From NCBI GenBank assembly GCA_944321635.1, contig CALULY010000003.1:78399-142398 (forward strand): a stretch of DNA of 64,000 nt. Reading direction: 5' to 3'. Made by a program: the position numbers and the translations under genes. Below, one piece after another: positions 9,454 through 19,500 of this stretch (its first letter is position 1; every line of letters begins with the position of its first letter). Source of the stretch: an uncultured Bacteroidaceae bacterium (GTDB taxonomy: Bacteria; Bacteroidota; Bacteroidia; Bacteroidales; Bacteroidaceae). The notes under the pieces are model-generated. The model worked only from the letters and a program-made list of their open reading frames with translations, searched no databases and was not told the DNA's origin.

Positions 9454-9461
9454 CAAAATTA
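9454..9461 (-). promoter_or_regulatory. -7 promoter box of cmk-ispH
   Basis: TAATTTTG on the minus strand is an exact TAnnTTTG match, 25 bases before the cmk ATG. Confidence 0.55.
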
Positions 9462-9506
9462 ATGCTTTTCGCAAATACGGGAAACAAGGCACGCTCCTGC
9501 CAAACA

Positions 9507-9597
9507 CATCGTATGATTTCAGGAAAGACATCTTTTGTAAGTCGCACTTACAAAGATTGTAAATGCCAGTTACAACCTTTGTAAGTGCGACTTACAA
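9507..9597. repeat. Composite repeat: family B dyads joined to three family D palindromes
   Basis: CATCGTATG at 9507 and the decayed CATCTTTTG at 9529 are 22 bp apart. They run into three palindromes of the form TTGTAAGT-N3-ACTTACAA at 9535-9553, 9557-9575 (decayed centre) and 9579-9597. The palindrome centres (9544, 9566, 9588) are 22 bp apart, and the first is 11 bp from the last B centre. The array ends six bases from the porQ stop codon. The same composite, with the same three D units, is found at 62184-62362. Confidence 0.85.
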
Positions 9598-9603
9598 AGT
9601 ACA

Positions 9604-10581
9604 TCAAAGCCCCAGCGACAGGTTGACCATGAACGATGATGCCGCCACGTGGTAGCGGGCGTATGAAGCCCCGAGACGGAATTGCTTGATCTTGAGCCCG
9701 GCACCGAATGTGAATCCGGCCCAGTGCGACGCCCCGTTGACTTTCATCGCCGATGCCGTCTTGCAGTTGTAACCCAGGGCGACATATATGTTTTTGGTGG
9801 GTATGAAATCAAGCCCGATGACAAATTTGTCAAGCAGTTTGTTGAAGAACTTCTGCTCTTCTCCGGCCGCTTCGCTCGCCGCCGAGTTGCCCCAGTACTG
9901 CAAGTCCTGCATCGTGATCGAGAGCCTCAACGGCGCGTGGGCAAGGCGTTTGCTGATGCCCATCAGGAGATTGACGGGCAAATGCTCGCGCTCGCCGCCG
10001 GTGTAATGCTTGAGCTGCGCCCCGAGATTGCGGGCGACAATGGAAAACGAGAAGTCCGTCCGCTGCTTGTAATAGTTGAGCCCGAAGTCAAAGCCGAGAC
10101 CGAGCGACGAATAGTGGTCATAGCCCGAGTAAAGGAACTTGCCCGTCACGCCACCGCTCCAGTAGTCGTTGAACTCGTAGGAGAATGATGCCGTCAACGC
10201 CATGTCTTTTGCCCCGAACTCGCCCTGCTTGTTGCCGTAGACATCGGCGCGCGTCATCTTGCCGTAACCCATGTACTGCGCCCCCACCGCCCAGCCCAGG
10301 CGGTCGTTGACAAAGCTGGAAAAGCTGGCGGAGGCGATGTTTACGCCTTTGATGTAGTGCATGTAGGACAACGACACGTTGCGTTGCGACAAGCATGGCA
10401 GCAAGGCCGGATTTTGGCTCGCCATGGTGTAGTCGTTCTCGATGACCGTGATGTTCTGCCCACCGAGAGCGGCAGCCCGCGCCGACACGGGTATGTTGAG
10501 GAACTCGTATGTGTTGCTGTTCTGGGCATTGATGCCAAGGGCAACGACTACGAGCGCAACGGTCATTGCGATCCTCTTCAT
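9604..10581 (-). CDS. porQ: PorQ-family outer-membrane protein
   Basis: A 325-residue outer-membrane beta-barrel of the PorV/PorQ kind. The signal peptide is MKRIAMTVALVVVALGINAQ, followed by the family hallmark in which the first barrel strand reads FLNIPVSARAAALGG and NDYTMASQNPALL. The rest is alternating amphipathic strands ending in FMVNLSLGL with the C-terminal hydrophobic pattern of barrel proteins. PorQ is associated with type IX secretion and is also kept in Bacteroidales that have lost most of that system, so secretion by this strain is not proven. In-frame starts at 10584, 10614 (ATG) and 10632 (TTG) are alternatives. It is followed by cmk and ispH. Confidence 0.85.
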   Translation of the reverse strand: MKRIAMTVALVVVALGINAQNSNTYEFLNIPVSARAAALGGQNITVIENDYTMASQNPALLPCLSQRNVSLSYMHYIKGVNIASASFSSFVNDRLGWAVGAQYMGYGKMTRADVYGNKQGEFGAKDMALTASFSYEFNDYWSGGVTGKFLYSGYDHYSSLGLGFDFGLNYYKQRTDFSFSIVARNLGAQLKHYTGGEREHLPVNLLMGISKRLAHAPLRLSITMQDLQYWGNSAASEAAGEEQKFFNKLLDKFVIGLDFIPTKNIYVALGYNCKTASAMKVNGASHWAGFTFGAGLKIKQFRLGASYARYHVAASSFMVNLSLGL

Positions 10582-10720
10582 CATGGCAAGGGAGCGGGGG
10601 TGTGTCTGTGTCATCTTGTCTTTCGCGTCCAACTGTTATATATAACGCGGCTTTGCACCTTTTATGATATGCGCGCCGCCAAATGCCCGCATTTTGCTGT
10701 CAGACGGCAATGCCCGCAGG

Positions 10721-11995
10721 TCAGAACGCCTCGGTCATGTTGAAGTAAAAAAGGTTCTGCTTGTCAACGAAATTGCGGCCAAAGTCCAGCCTGATGTTCA
10801 TCCTGGGCTGTATCTCGATGCGCAACCCCAAGCCGGCATTGGGCAACACCCCGTTGAGATGCACCGGCGAATCGCCCACAAAACCGCAGCCGGCCCAGAC
10901 GTTCCACCCCAGACGGCGCACCAGCCGCCCCCAGAAGTCCTCACGGTCGGAGTTGAACATTTGCCTGTACTCGGCGACAACGACGTGCGAGGTCTTGTCG
11001 CGGTACTGCCCCATGTAATATCCCCTCAAATCGTAGGGCGAGCCCGTCAGAGGCATCCGCGTCACAGGCACGTCCCCAAAGACGTTTTTGCTCTGCGCTG
11101 TCCATGCCAACACCTTGCGTTTGCCGACAGAGACATATTGGCGATAGTCGATCTCGGCGCGGTAGAAGTCTGTGTCACTCCCGATCCACTTGTTGTAGAC
11201 CGTGCCACGCACCTCCAGGTACACACCTTTGTAGGCGTTGGCCGGCAAGTCACGCGAGTCATAATTGGCGATGATGCCAAGACCCGAGCTGATGTTGGTG
11301 TAGCCGTCCGCCGTCCCTCCTCCTGCCAGGTAAGCCGCATCACGAGCCACGCCTGCCGACGGCTTGAGCATCTTGTCCAATGTGAAATCCACGGCTGGGC
11401 CTACGAAAAAGTCACTCTCCTTTATCCTGAACAGGAACTGGGGATTGATTTGCAGGTAACTGGCCGTGAAGAGCGTGGTCTCCTCGCCACGCACGGTATG
11501 ATGGTTGGTGTGGTAGCCTACGCCATAGTAATTGTCCTTGTTGTATTTGTAACTGAACGTGCCGAATATCCGGAAACGGTCCCCGGCAAAGAATATCTGC
11601 GGCCGTGAGCCGACTGCCGCGCCGCCCATCGTCAGGGCTATGCTGAACGGCATCACCGACCTCTTCAAATCCAAGTCGCTCTTGTCCGTGCGGAATGTCA
11701 TAAGCGCACTCCCGCCAAGCAGAAAACCGAAATCAGGGGAATAGCTCGGTCCGCCGAGGATGCTGAACTGGAAATTGCGCGCCTTGCGGCGTTCCTTCCT
11801 CTCACGCCGCCGCTCCTTGAAACCGAGTGTATCGTATGCGGCCATGAAGTCGTAGCCCTCGCGCCGCACCTCAGGGACATCAACCTCCATGCTGTCAATC
11901 TGGACGGCAGGTCTCGTGGAGTCCTGTGCCATCGCGGCAAGGGCGGAAAGCAGCAATGCGGCGCAAAGTGTTGACAATCTCACCATCACATTCAT
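10721..11995 (-). CDS. BamA/TamA-like outer-membrane beta-barrel protein
   Basis: A 424-residue exported protein made only of the 16-strand Omp85-type barrel, with no POTRA repeats. The signal peptide ends at AAMAQ; MNVMVRLSTLCAALLLSALA starts at 11995 and a second ATG at 11986 is nearly as good. Barrel features are GGPSYSPDFGFLLGGS at the start of the first strand, SSGLGIIANYDSRD, and the C-terminal LRIEIQPRMNIRLDFG then FYFNMTEAF ending in Phe. A highly charged KERRRERKERRKAR segment precedes the barrel. Short Omp85 forms like this occur in Bacteroidota next to other envelope genes; the substrate is unknown. Confidence 0.85.
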   Translation of the reverse strand: MNVMVRLSTLCAALLLSALAAMAQDSTRPAVQIDSMEVDVPEVRREGYDFMAAYDTLGFKERRRERKERRKARNFQFSILGGPSYSPDFGFLLGGSALMTFRTDKSDLDLKRSVMPFSIALTMGGAAVGSRPQIFFAGDRFRIFGTFSYKYNKDNYYGVGYHTNHHTVRGEETTLFTASYLQINPQFLFRIKESDFFVGPAVDFTLDKMLKPSAGVARDAAYLAGGGTADGYTNISSGLGIIANYDSRDLPANAYKGVYLEVRGTVYNKWIGSDTDFYRAEIDYRQYVSVGKRKVLAWTAQSKNVFGDVPVTRMPLTGSPYDLRGYYMGQYRDKTSHVVVAEYRQMFNSDREDFWGRLVRRLGWNVWAGCGFVGDSPVHLNGVLPNAGLGLRIEIQPRMNIRLDFGRNFVDKQNLFYFNMTEAF

Positions 11996-12399
11996 GCCGC
12001 AAAGGAAACTAAAATCAACGACACAGTTTCTAACAACGCGCGTCAATCGGCCATTTTTCCTTAATATTAACACTTTGCCGCCAGTTCACCGACCAGTCGT
12101 ACCTATATAATAATAGGTAAAGCAGCTATGTCCGCATCACCCAATCGCCTGTTTGCGTGCCAAACTTTGCCGCAGGTAGAGTCAAGCGGCAAGACCATCC
12201 ACAGCGGCAGCGCAAAGGAGGGGAGGGACATTGAGCCTCCAGCAAAATATGTTGTACATGATTTCAATCAGGGACAAGGCATATAAGATAGTACCCTGAC
12301 AACACGACATACACAGTTTGTAGCCCGTCCAGGACTGGTATACGGACGGTGCTGTTGTCAGTATGCAATCATTCCACACAAGATTAAACAGAATGTTAT
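11996..12399. other. 404-base gap with stem-loops, no gene seen
   Basis: The gap between the BamA-like gene and pheT contains no convincing coding region or tRNA. It holds two adjoining inverted repeats: TCAGGG (12268-12273) with CCCTGA (12294-12299), and TGACAACA (12297-12304) with TGTTGTCA (12353-12360). The second encloses CCGTCC and GGACGG. Together they could fold into a compact RNA, but no promoter or T-run terminator frames them clearly. Confidence 0.35.
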
Positions 12400-12407
12400 T
12401 ATCTTTG
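12400..12407 (+). promoter_or_regulatory. -7 promoter box of pheT
   Basis: TATCTTTG, an exact TAnnTTTG match, 55 bases before the pheT ATG. Confidence 0.6.
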
Positions 12408-12462
12408 CAAGTCATCAGCCCAAATGGCTTGACAATGAGTTTGAACAAACAAAACATAAGAC

Positions 12463-14922
12463 ATGAACATCTCATACAACTGGCTGAAAGAGTACGTTGA
12501 CTTTGACCTGACACCACAGGAACTGGCCGAAGCACTCACTTCCATCGGTCTTGAGACCGGCAGCGTCGAAGAAGTCCAGACAATCAAAGGAGGACTTGAG
12601 GGATTGGTCATAGGGCAAGTGCTCACCTGCATCGACCACCCTAACTCAGACCACCTGCACATCACGACAGTAGACTTGGGTTCAGGCGACCCGGTGCAGA
12701 TTGTATGCGGCGCGGCAAACGTCGCAGCAGGGCAAAAGGTGGTAGTCGCCACCATCGGCACCAAGCTGTACAACGGCGACGAATGCTTCACAATAAAGAA
12801 GTCCAAGATGCGCGGCGAAGAGTCATGGGGAATGATCTGTGCCGAGGACGAGATTGGCGTCGGCAGCTCGCACGACGGCATCATTGTGCTCCCTGACGAA
12901 GTGCCCGCCGGGACATTGGCAAAAGACTATTACAACGTCAAAAGCGACTACGTTCTCGAAGTTGACATCACGCCAAACCGTGCTGATGCCTGCTCACATT
13001 ACGGCGTAGCACGCGACATCTACGCATATCTCGTGCGGCACGGCAAGAAAACCGCACTGCGCTCACCGTTGAAAAGCGAACTGGCAACCGACAACCACGA
13101 CATAGACATAGCAATAGAGGTGGAGAACAGCGAGGCCTGTCCAATATATAGTGGTGTGAGCATCAAAGGGGTCAAGGTCGCGGAAAGCCCCGAATGGCTG
13201 CAAAACCGCCTGCGCACCATAGGTATCCGCCCGATAAACAACGTCGTGGACATCACCAATTACATAGTCCATGAGACGGGGCAGCCGCTGCACTGCTTTG
13301 ACGCAGACAGCATCGGAGGAAAAGTTGTGGTGAAGACGATGCCAGCCGGCACGAAATTCACGACACTCGACGGTGTTGAGAGGACTTTGGACGAACGTGA
13401 CCTGATGATATGCAACGCCTCGGTACCGATGTGCATTGCTGGTGTCTTCGGCGGCGAAGAGTCCGGAGTGAAAGACACGACGGTCAACGTGTTCCTTGAA
13501 AGTGCCTACTTCAACCCGACTTGGGTTCGCAAATCAGCCAGGAGGCATGGACTGAGCACTGATGCCTCATTCCGATTTGAGAGAGGCATAGACCCGCTGG
13601 CAGTTGTGGCAAACCTCAAGCACGCCGCAAACATGGTCAAGGACATCGCCGGCGGAAGCATCGCGTCGGACATCAAGGTGGTGCAGGGCAAGACATTCGA
13701 CAAATTCCGCGTGGAGCTTGAATATGCCTACGTGCACCGTCTCGTCGGTGAAGAGATTCCCCACGACATGATCAAGACCATCGTCCGCGCCCTTGAGATG
13801 GAGATTGAGACTGAGACGGACAAAGGCCTGACACTGCTCGTGCCACCCTATCGCGTCGATGTGCAACGTCCCTGTGACGTGGTGGAAGACATCTTGCGCA
13901 TCTACGGTTACAACAACGTGGAGATGCCCACAAGCCTCACCTCATGCATCACGGTCAAGGGAAGCGAAGACAACTCTGTCAAGTTGCAAAACCTCGTGTC
14001 GGAGCAACTTGTCGGCTGCGGGTTCAACGAGATCATGAACAACTCGCTCACGCCGTCACGCTACTACGACGACCTGCAATCGTTCAAGAGCGACAATCTC
14101 GTGCGCCTCATCAACCCGCTCAGCAACGACCTCAACGTGATGCGACAGACATTGCTGTTTGGAGGACTGGAAACCATCGCACACAACATCAACCACAAGA
14201 ATGCCAACCTGCGGCTGTTCGAATTCGGCAACTGCTACTCTTATGATGGAAGCAAACGCGACGAGGCTCGCATCCTCTCGCCATACTCCGAAGCGTTGCA
14301 CCTTGGTCTGTGGGTAACGGGCAAAAGCGTGGAGAACTCATGGACGCACCCGACGGAAGAAAGCACGGTCTATCAGTTGAAAGCATACGTTGAGAACATA
14401 CTTGTCCGTGCCGGTTTTGACCTCAACAAATTGAAAGTGGAGAGGAACGAGCAAGACATATTTGCCACAGCCATCGACTACAAGACAGCCCAAGGCAAGA
14501 CCATAGCAACTCTCGGCATCGTGGCCAAGAAGGTCTTGAAGATGATGGACATTGCCGCACCCGTCTACTATGCGGACATCCCGTGGCGAGGAGTGATGAA
14601 ACAGGCCGAGGCATTGACTGTCTCGTTCAAAGAGATACCTAAATATCCAGCCGTGCACCGTGACTTGGCATTGCTGGTGGACGAGGCAATCCAGTTTGAG
14701 CAAGTACGCTCCGTAGCACTTGAGACGGAGAAAAAACTGCTGAGGGACGTTGCCCTGTTTGACGTCTACGAGGGCAACAACATCGAAGCCGGCAAGAAAT
14801 CCTACGCCGTCAGCTTTGTCCTCCAGGACGAGAACAACACTCTCAACGACAAACAAATCGACAAAGTGATGCAAAGGCTCATTGCCGCCCTCCAAAACAA
14901 ACTGGACGCAAAGCTCCGCTAA
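12463..14922 (+). CDS. pheT: Phenylalanine-tRNA ligase beta subunit
   Basis: An 819-residue PheRS beta subunit that pairs with PheS (encoded elsewhere) to charge tRNA-Phe. Domains in order: a start module MNISYNWLKEYVDFDLTP; a tRNA-binding EMAP-like domain with GLVIGQVLTCIDHPNSDHL (about 40-155); the B3/B4 editing region with GIRPINNVVDITNYI near 250; the B5 domain with EDILRIYGYNN near 475; the catalytic-like core; and a C-terminal ferredoxin-fold anticodon-binding domain from about 720 with YPAVHRDLALLVD. The length is normal. It is followed 51 bases later by the YebC gene. Confidence 0.97.
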   Translation: MNISYNWLKEYVDFDLTPQELAEALTSIGLETGSVEEVQTIKGGLEGLVIGQVLTCIDHPNSDHLHITTVDLGSGDPVQIVCGAANVAAGQKVVVATIGTKLYNGDECFTIKKSKMRGEESWGMICAEDEIGVGSSHDGIIVLPDEVPAGTLAKDYYNVKSDYVLEVDITPNRADACSHYGVARDIYAYLVRHGKKTALRSPLKSELATDNHDIDIAIEVENSEACPIYSGVSIKGVKVAESPEWLQNRLRTIGIRPINNVVDITNYIVHETGQPLHCFDADSIGGKVVVKTMPAGTKFTTLDGVERTLDERDLMICNASVPMCIAGVFGGEESGVKDTTVNVFLESAYFNPTWVRKSARRHGLSTDASFRFERGIDPLAVVANLKHAANMVKDIAGGSIASDIKVVQGKTFDKFRVELEYAYVHRLVGEEIPHDMIKTIVRALEMEIETETDKGLTLLVPPYRVDVQRPCDVVEDILRIYGYNNVEMPTSLTSCITVKGSEDNSVKLQNLVSEQLVGCGFNEIMNNSLTPSRYYDDLQSFKSDNLVRLINPLSNDLNVMRQTLLFGGLETIAHNINHKNANLRLFEFGNCYSYDGSKRDEARILSPYSEALHLGLWVTGKSVENSWTHPTEESTVYQLKAYVENILVRAGFDLNKLKVERNEQDIFATAIDYKTAQGKTIATLGIVAKKVLKMMDIAAPVYYADIPWRGVMKQAEALTVSFKEIPKYPAVHRDLALLVDEAIQFEQVRSVALETEKKLLRDVALFDVYEGNNIEAGKKSYAVSFVLQDENNTLNDKQIDKVMQRLIAALQNKLDAKLR

Positions 14923-14973
14923 ACGACCCTAAAGACAAGACAAACAATCAAATAACACAAAAAACATAATCCA

Positions 14974-15702
14974 ATGGGAAGAGCATTTGAATATAGAAAA
15001 GCTACCAAACTGAAAAGATGGGGGCACATGGCAAAGACATTCACCCGCCTCGGAAAGCAAATCGCCATAGCAGTCAAAGCAGGCGGCCCGGAGCCGGAGA
15101 ACAACCCCACACTGCGCTCGATTATCGCGACCTGCAAGCGCGAGAATATGCCTAAGGACAACATCGACCGCGCCATCAAGAACGCGATGGGCAAGGACCA
15201 AAGCGACTACAAAAGCATGACCTACGAGGGATATGGTCCTCACGGCATCGCAATCTTCGTCGATACACTCACTGACAACCCGACACGCACTGTCGCCGAT
15301 GTCCGCTCGGTCTTCAACAAATTTGGCGGCAACCTCGGCACAATGGGCTCGCTGGCATTCATCTTCGACCACAAATGCATCTTCACTTTTAAGAAGAAAG
15401 ACGGTGTTGACATGGACGAACTCATCCTCGACCTCATCGACTACAACGTCGATGACGAGTATGACGAAGATGCAGAAGAGGGCACAATAACCATCTACGG
15501 CGACCCCAAGAGCTATTCAGCTATCCAGAAACACTTGGAGGAATGCGGCTTTGAGGATGTCGGTGGCGACTTCACCTACATCCCCAACGACCTCAAGGAC
15601 GTGACCGCCGAGCAACGCGCCACCATCGACAAGATGGTTGAACGCCTCGAAGAGTTCGACGACGTGCAGACTGTCTACACCAACATGAAGCCAGAGGAGT
15701 AA
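14974..15702 (+). CDS. YebC/PmpR-family protein
   Basis: A 242-residue YebC-family protein. It has the standard opening GRAFEYRKATKLKRWGHMAKTFTRLGKQI, then NPTLRSIIATCKRENMPKDN near 45, and the middle domain starting YEGYGPHGIAIFVDTLTDN near 82. Some family members act as DNA-binding regulators and others help ribosomes translate difficult proline-rich stretches; the sequence does not decide between these. It is downstream of pheT on the same strand and ends at a strong terminator. Confidence 0.92.
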   Translation: MGRAFEYRKATKLKRWGHMAKTFTRLGKQIAIAVKAGGPEPENNPTLRSIIATCKRENMPKDNIDRAIKNAMGKDQSDYKSMTYEGYGPHGIAIFVDTLTDNPTRTVADVRSVFNKFGGNLGTMGSLAFIFDHKCIFTFKKKDGVDMDELILDLIDYNVDDEYDEDAEEGTITIYGDPKSYSAIQKHLEECGFEDVGGDFTYIPNDLKDVTAEQRATIDKMVERLEEFDDVQTVYTNMKPEE

Positions 15703-15725
15703 AGACGGTTGATGTCACAAAAGGG

Positions 15726-15768
15726 AACTCCCCTCCGCCACTGCAAAATTGGCGAGGGGAGTTTTTAT
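15726..15768 (+). terminator. Terminator of pheT-yebC
   Basis: AACTCCCCTC-C-GCC pairs with GGCGAGGGGAGTT (one bulged C) and is followed by TTTTT. It marks the left border of the AT-rich island. Confidence 0.85.
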
Positions 15769-15784
15769 ATATGTAGCTACCAAA

Positions 15785-16444
15785 TTAATATAGTATATAA
15801 TAAGACATAACCTTATCTATCACACTTTGACTAAACCTCGGCTTTAAGATTTCTGGACTATCGGGCGACAAAGCTAAGAAATAGAAACTTTTACCATTAT
15901 CCAATGAAATAGCCAAAGAGATGTCTGGAGAGTAAAGCAACTGTCCCTCATACTTAAACTGTATAGCATACTCAAAAGCATAAATCAAATTGTTTCCGAC
16001 CTTTTGTTTATACTTCATGTCGGTCATCTTGACTGCAACATTACTAATACCTTTCATCGTCTTTAAATAACGAGTAGTCTGATACATTTCGAATAACACG
16101 TCCCCGGACATCGACTTAATCTCTGCCAAAGTATACTCTGGAGCTTGTTTATGAAGCCAATTAATATAATCTGGATACATCAAATATTTAACAGCATTAG
16201 CTTTATCCCCTAAATCTATATAATGAAAAAAGGAATAAAATTGCTTCTTGACATTCTCTTCTTCCTTTGTCCGTGGCACAAACTCTTTTGCTTCACCTGT
16301 TTTAATCCCAGGTTCATCAAACTGGACAGAGCTTATACGCGCAATTGAGCCCTTTGAGGCTTTACCTGCATCAGAAGCATCACTTCCCGCACCAAGACTT
16401 GAAGCATTCGCAATGCCAGCCATCAAACACTCGCAAGCAACCAA
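15785..16444 (-). CDS. Exported hypothetical protein in the AT-rich island
   Basis: Not recognised. The frame gives about 219 residues from a TTG at 16444, or 212 from the ATG at 16423. The start includes a signal-peptide-like core NLVACECLMAGIANA ending in an AxA cleavage site, but no ATG precedes the core in this frame. An AAAGGAG site lies upstream, followed by an ATG that is out of frame. The mature part has a Ser/Gly/Asp-rich linker, then a folded domain from about FYSFFHYIDLGDKANAVKYL to the end, which resembles small NTF2-like envelope domains in pattern only. Base composition is strikingly AT-rich, like the divergent neighbour. It may be functional with an odd start or a decayed gene. 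Confidence 0.55.
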   Translation of the reverse strand: MVACECLMAGIANASSLGAGSDASDAGKASKGSIARISSVQFDEPGIKTGEAKEFVPRTKEEENVKKQFYSFFHYIDLGDKANAVKYLMYPDYINWLHKQAPEYTLAEIKSMSGDVLFEMYQTTRYLKTMKGISNVAVKMTDMKYKQKVGNNLIYAFEYAIQFKYEGQLLYSPDISLAISLDNGKSFYFLALSPDSPEILKPRFSQSVIDKVMSYYILY

Positions 16445-16535
16445 ATTGCATATTTTCGGAGTTTTCTCCTTTAATCTGCAAATCCATTTATAAATTTGTA
16501 TCAGAATTTGACAATTCAAAAAAATACAATAAATA

Positions 16536-19500
16536 ATGAAAAGAATTGGATACATATATAAATATAACCCATCAGAAGGATTGGGTATTTTGGTGTATGG
16601 TATGTGGAAGGTAGAAAGTGGTTGGGGGTGGTGGTCTTCTACAATAAAAAAGAACACTCCAATTCTGTTTTCGGTTAATGATTTATTGACAGAAGTAGGT
16701 ACTGGTCAACTTGTCTATTTTGACCTTGATGGTCAAACTGCATCTAATATTGAACGAGCTTCATTATCAAATTTCAAAGTTGAATATATAAATCGTATTA
16801 TTAAATGTGGTGAACATGAATCGGAGTATTCTTTTTATAGTGATAACACCAATATTTCGTTTGAGTGCCTTGATAATATTATTATACCAAATGAGGACAT
16901 TTATAAAAATGATGAATTTTTTTCATCTTTAGAAGAGGAATTTCCAGATTTATTTAATTTTCCAACTCTAGAAATTAATCCAACCGATACAAATATAGAA
17001 AATACTAACTTACCAGAGTCGATAACTGAATTATTTAATTGTTTTGGAAAATATAAACATCAGAATAAAAAAGACAGCAAGTCATTGAATATTTTTGATT
17101 TATCCTTATGGGTGGATCAAGATGTTCTTGATAATGAATATTATGGGAAAAAAGTAGATGAGTTAAAGTTTCTATATGACTTGTTTGTCTTAAAAAAACG
17201 CTATGATAGAAAAGGCAACGAAATCAATGTCAAAATTGAAGATGACTGTATTTCACCTACATGGTCCTTGTTATTGTCAAAATTTAGTGATAGTGATTTA
17301 AAAGAAATCATATACAAAGCACCAAAGTTACAACCAGCTTTGCCCGTAAATTTTTGCAAAAAGAATGCTGGAGTCTTGTCGGATGAATATGGAATGCCAA
17401 ATGTCGATATATGCAAGTTATATTGCTTGCATAAAATCTCGAATGCGGAAAATATTTCTGATTATAAAGACATTAAACATAAACTCTATATTTATCGTCA
17501 TTGTAACGCTAATCATCGTGAAGGAGAAGGAGTTCCAATGTGTCAAATGGGAACGAGACGAATTAAATATTTAGAGAAACGATTAGAAACGCAATACGAA
17601 AATATAATCAAATATAATGTAATTGCACAACTGAAAGTTTTAAGTGACGATGCTAATGTAGTGAATAAAATATGGGATTGTACGACTGATGAATTTAATA
17701 ACATAGGCCTATTTATTGAAAAATACAATAATCTAAGAGACAACTTCTTTAGGTATAACGTCTGTGAAGAATTTATTGAAAGTTACGAAAATCTACCACA
17801 ATTATACAAAGATGCATTAAAATCATCTTTACTTGATTGTGTTAACAAATCTGTAATTTCAGCAACCGAATCAGAAAATCTCACTCCATTCAAGATAAGC
17901 GATAATATAAAACTACTTGGCAACTGGATTCTTGAGTCTACCAAACAGAAAGTTAAAGAACTGGTAAACGATAGGTTTTCAAATCTTAATAATCTGGAAT
18001 ACCTTAGCGATGCATATAAAGCTGATTACATCACAAGTATGCAATATTATTACAGATACAAAGAGTTGACAAAAGATTTTAGTACCCGCCAGCTGTTAAA
18101 AGAATTGTCTGACTATAAGTTGCGTGATTCTCCTATGGCGATTCAGTGGTATGTTGTTTCAAATATAATACGTCAATTTGGATTTCAGAGCCTAAATGAG
18201 TATAATTATGATAATAATGTTAACTCGATATGCAACATTAGAAGCCTACTTGAATGGTTATTAGATTATGGGCATTTAAAAGACATCGTGCTAAAGAAGG
18301 CTGAAGAGAAAATATGCTCAGTTTTATCAAATAAAGAAAAATGGACATTGTTTGAGGATAAAATAATTCAATCACCAGGAATAGAAAATATTCGCAAACA
18401 CTTAGATAATGCATATAAGAAGAAATCAAAGAACAATGAATTATTTAAGCACGTATGTTATCAGGATGTAATGTTGTCAGATGCGTTCCATACTAAAGAT
18501 TTAGAGACCAAATTATTTATTGCTGATAATCTTGATGCAAGTCATCAATATTTGATGCAGCAAAAGGTTACAGGTTTCTTGAAATTATATTTGTGGCAAA
18601 AACATCCTTCGACAAGTTTTGACTATAATTTGATAAAGTCGCATTTTTATGAATTGCCGTCTGAAGCACAGATAAGAACACTTCGCTTTATTTTTGGGAA
18701 AATAGCTTCAAATGATTTATTATTGTCGGTTGATGAACTATATTCTGAATTTGTTGAGACAACCACACCTGCTTGTCCTGCAATATGTGGTATTCTTTTC
18801 ATGCTCAAAGAAAAGAAGAACAACATAAATGTGAGAATAACATCGTCTATGATAGAATCAGTCATTGGAGAAGAAAAGCAACGATTTAATTTTTTGAAAG
18901 ATTGTAAGGAACTCTTCTATCCATGTAATGGTTATCTTGCAATTAGTGCTATTAAACATGATATTGATTTTCTATCTTTCAATGGCATTTTAACAAAAGA
19001 TATCAAAAACAATGAATTGTATTATGTTGTATCTTTTTATGAATCCCCAGTTGACCTATTTGGAAGAGAAATAGACTGGTTGTTAGATTCTGAATTCACG
19101 GAAGTAGCAAAACAAGTTCTTATTAAGAACACTAATGCAGAAGTAATTAATGGTAAATATTATATTCATGTATCTCAAGAATTCTTTGTTAAGCTGTTTG
19201 TTATTGCTTATAATATAGATGATAAATGTGGGTTAGTTAGCAATAAAGAAAAAATGATTGAACTAGGGTATCTGCCTAGAAATAATGCATATCAACCTCT
19301 TTACACTAACTATATAAGGAAATATGCAGAGTCGGATAACAGCATATGCCGATGTGGAAATTATGGCGGCTCTGATCCCCAAAATAACATTCCATTCTTT
19401 TGGTGTAATAAGAAGATATGTGTTAGAAGAGGTCATTTCTTACTCCCCCCATCAAAATGGGAAAATTATCGTTTTGCAGATCTACTCTTCATCGCTTTGG

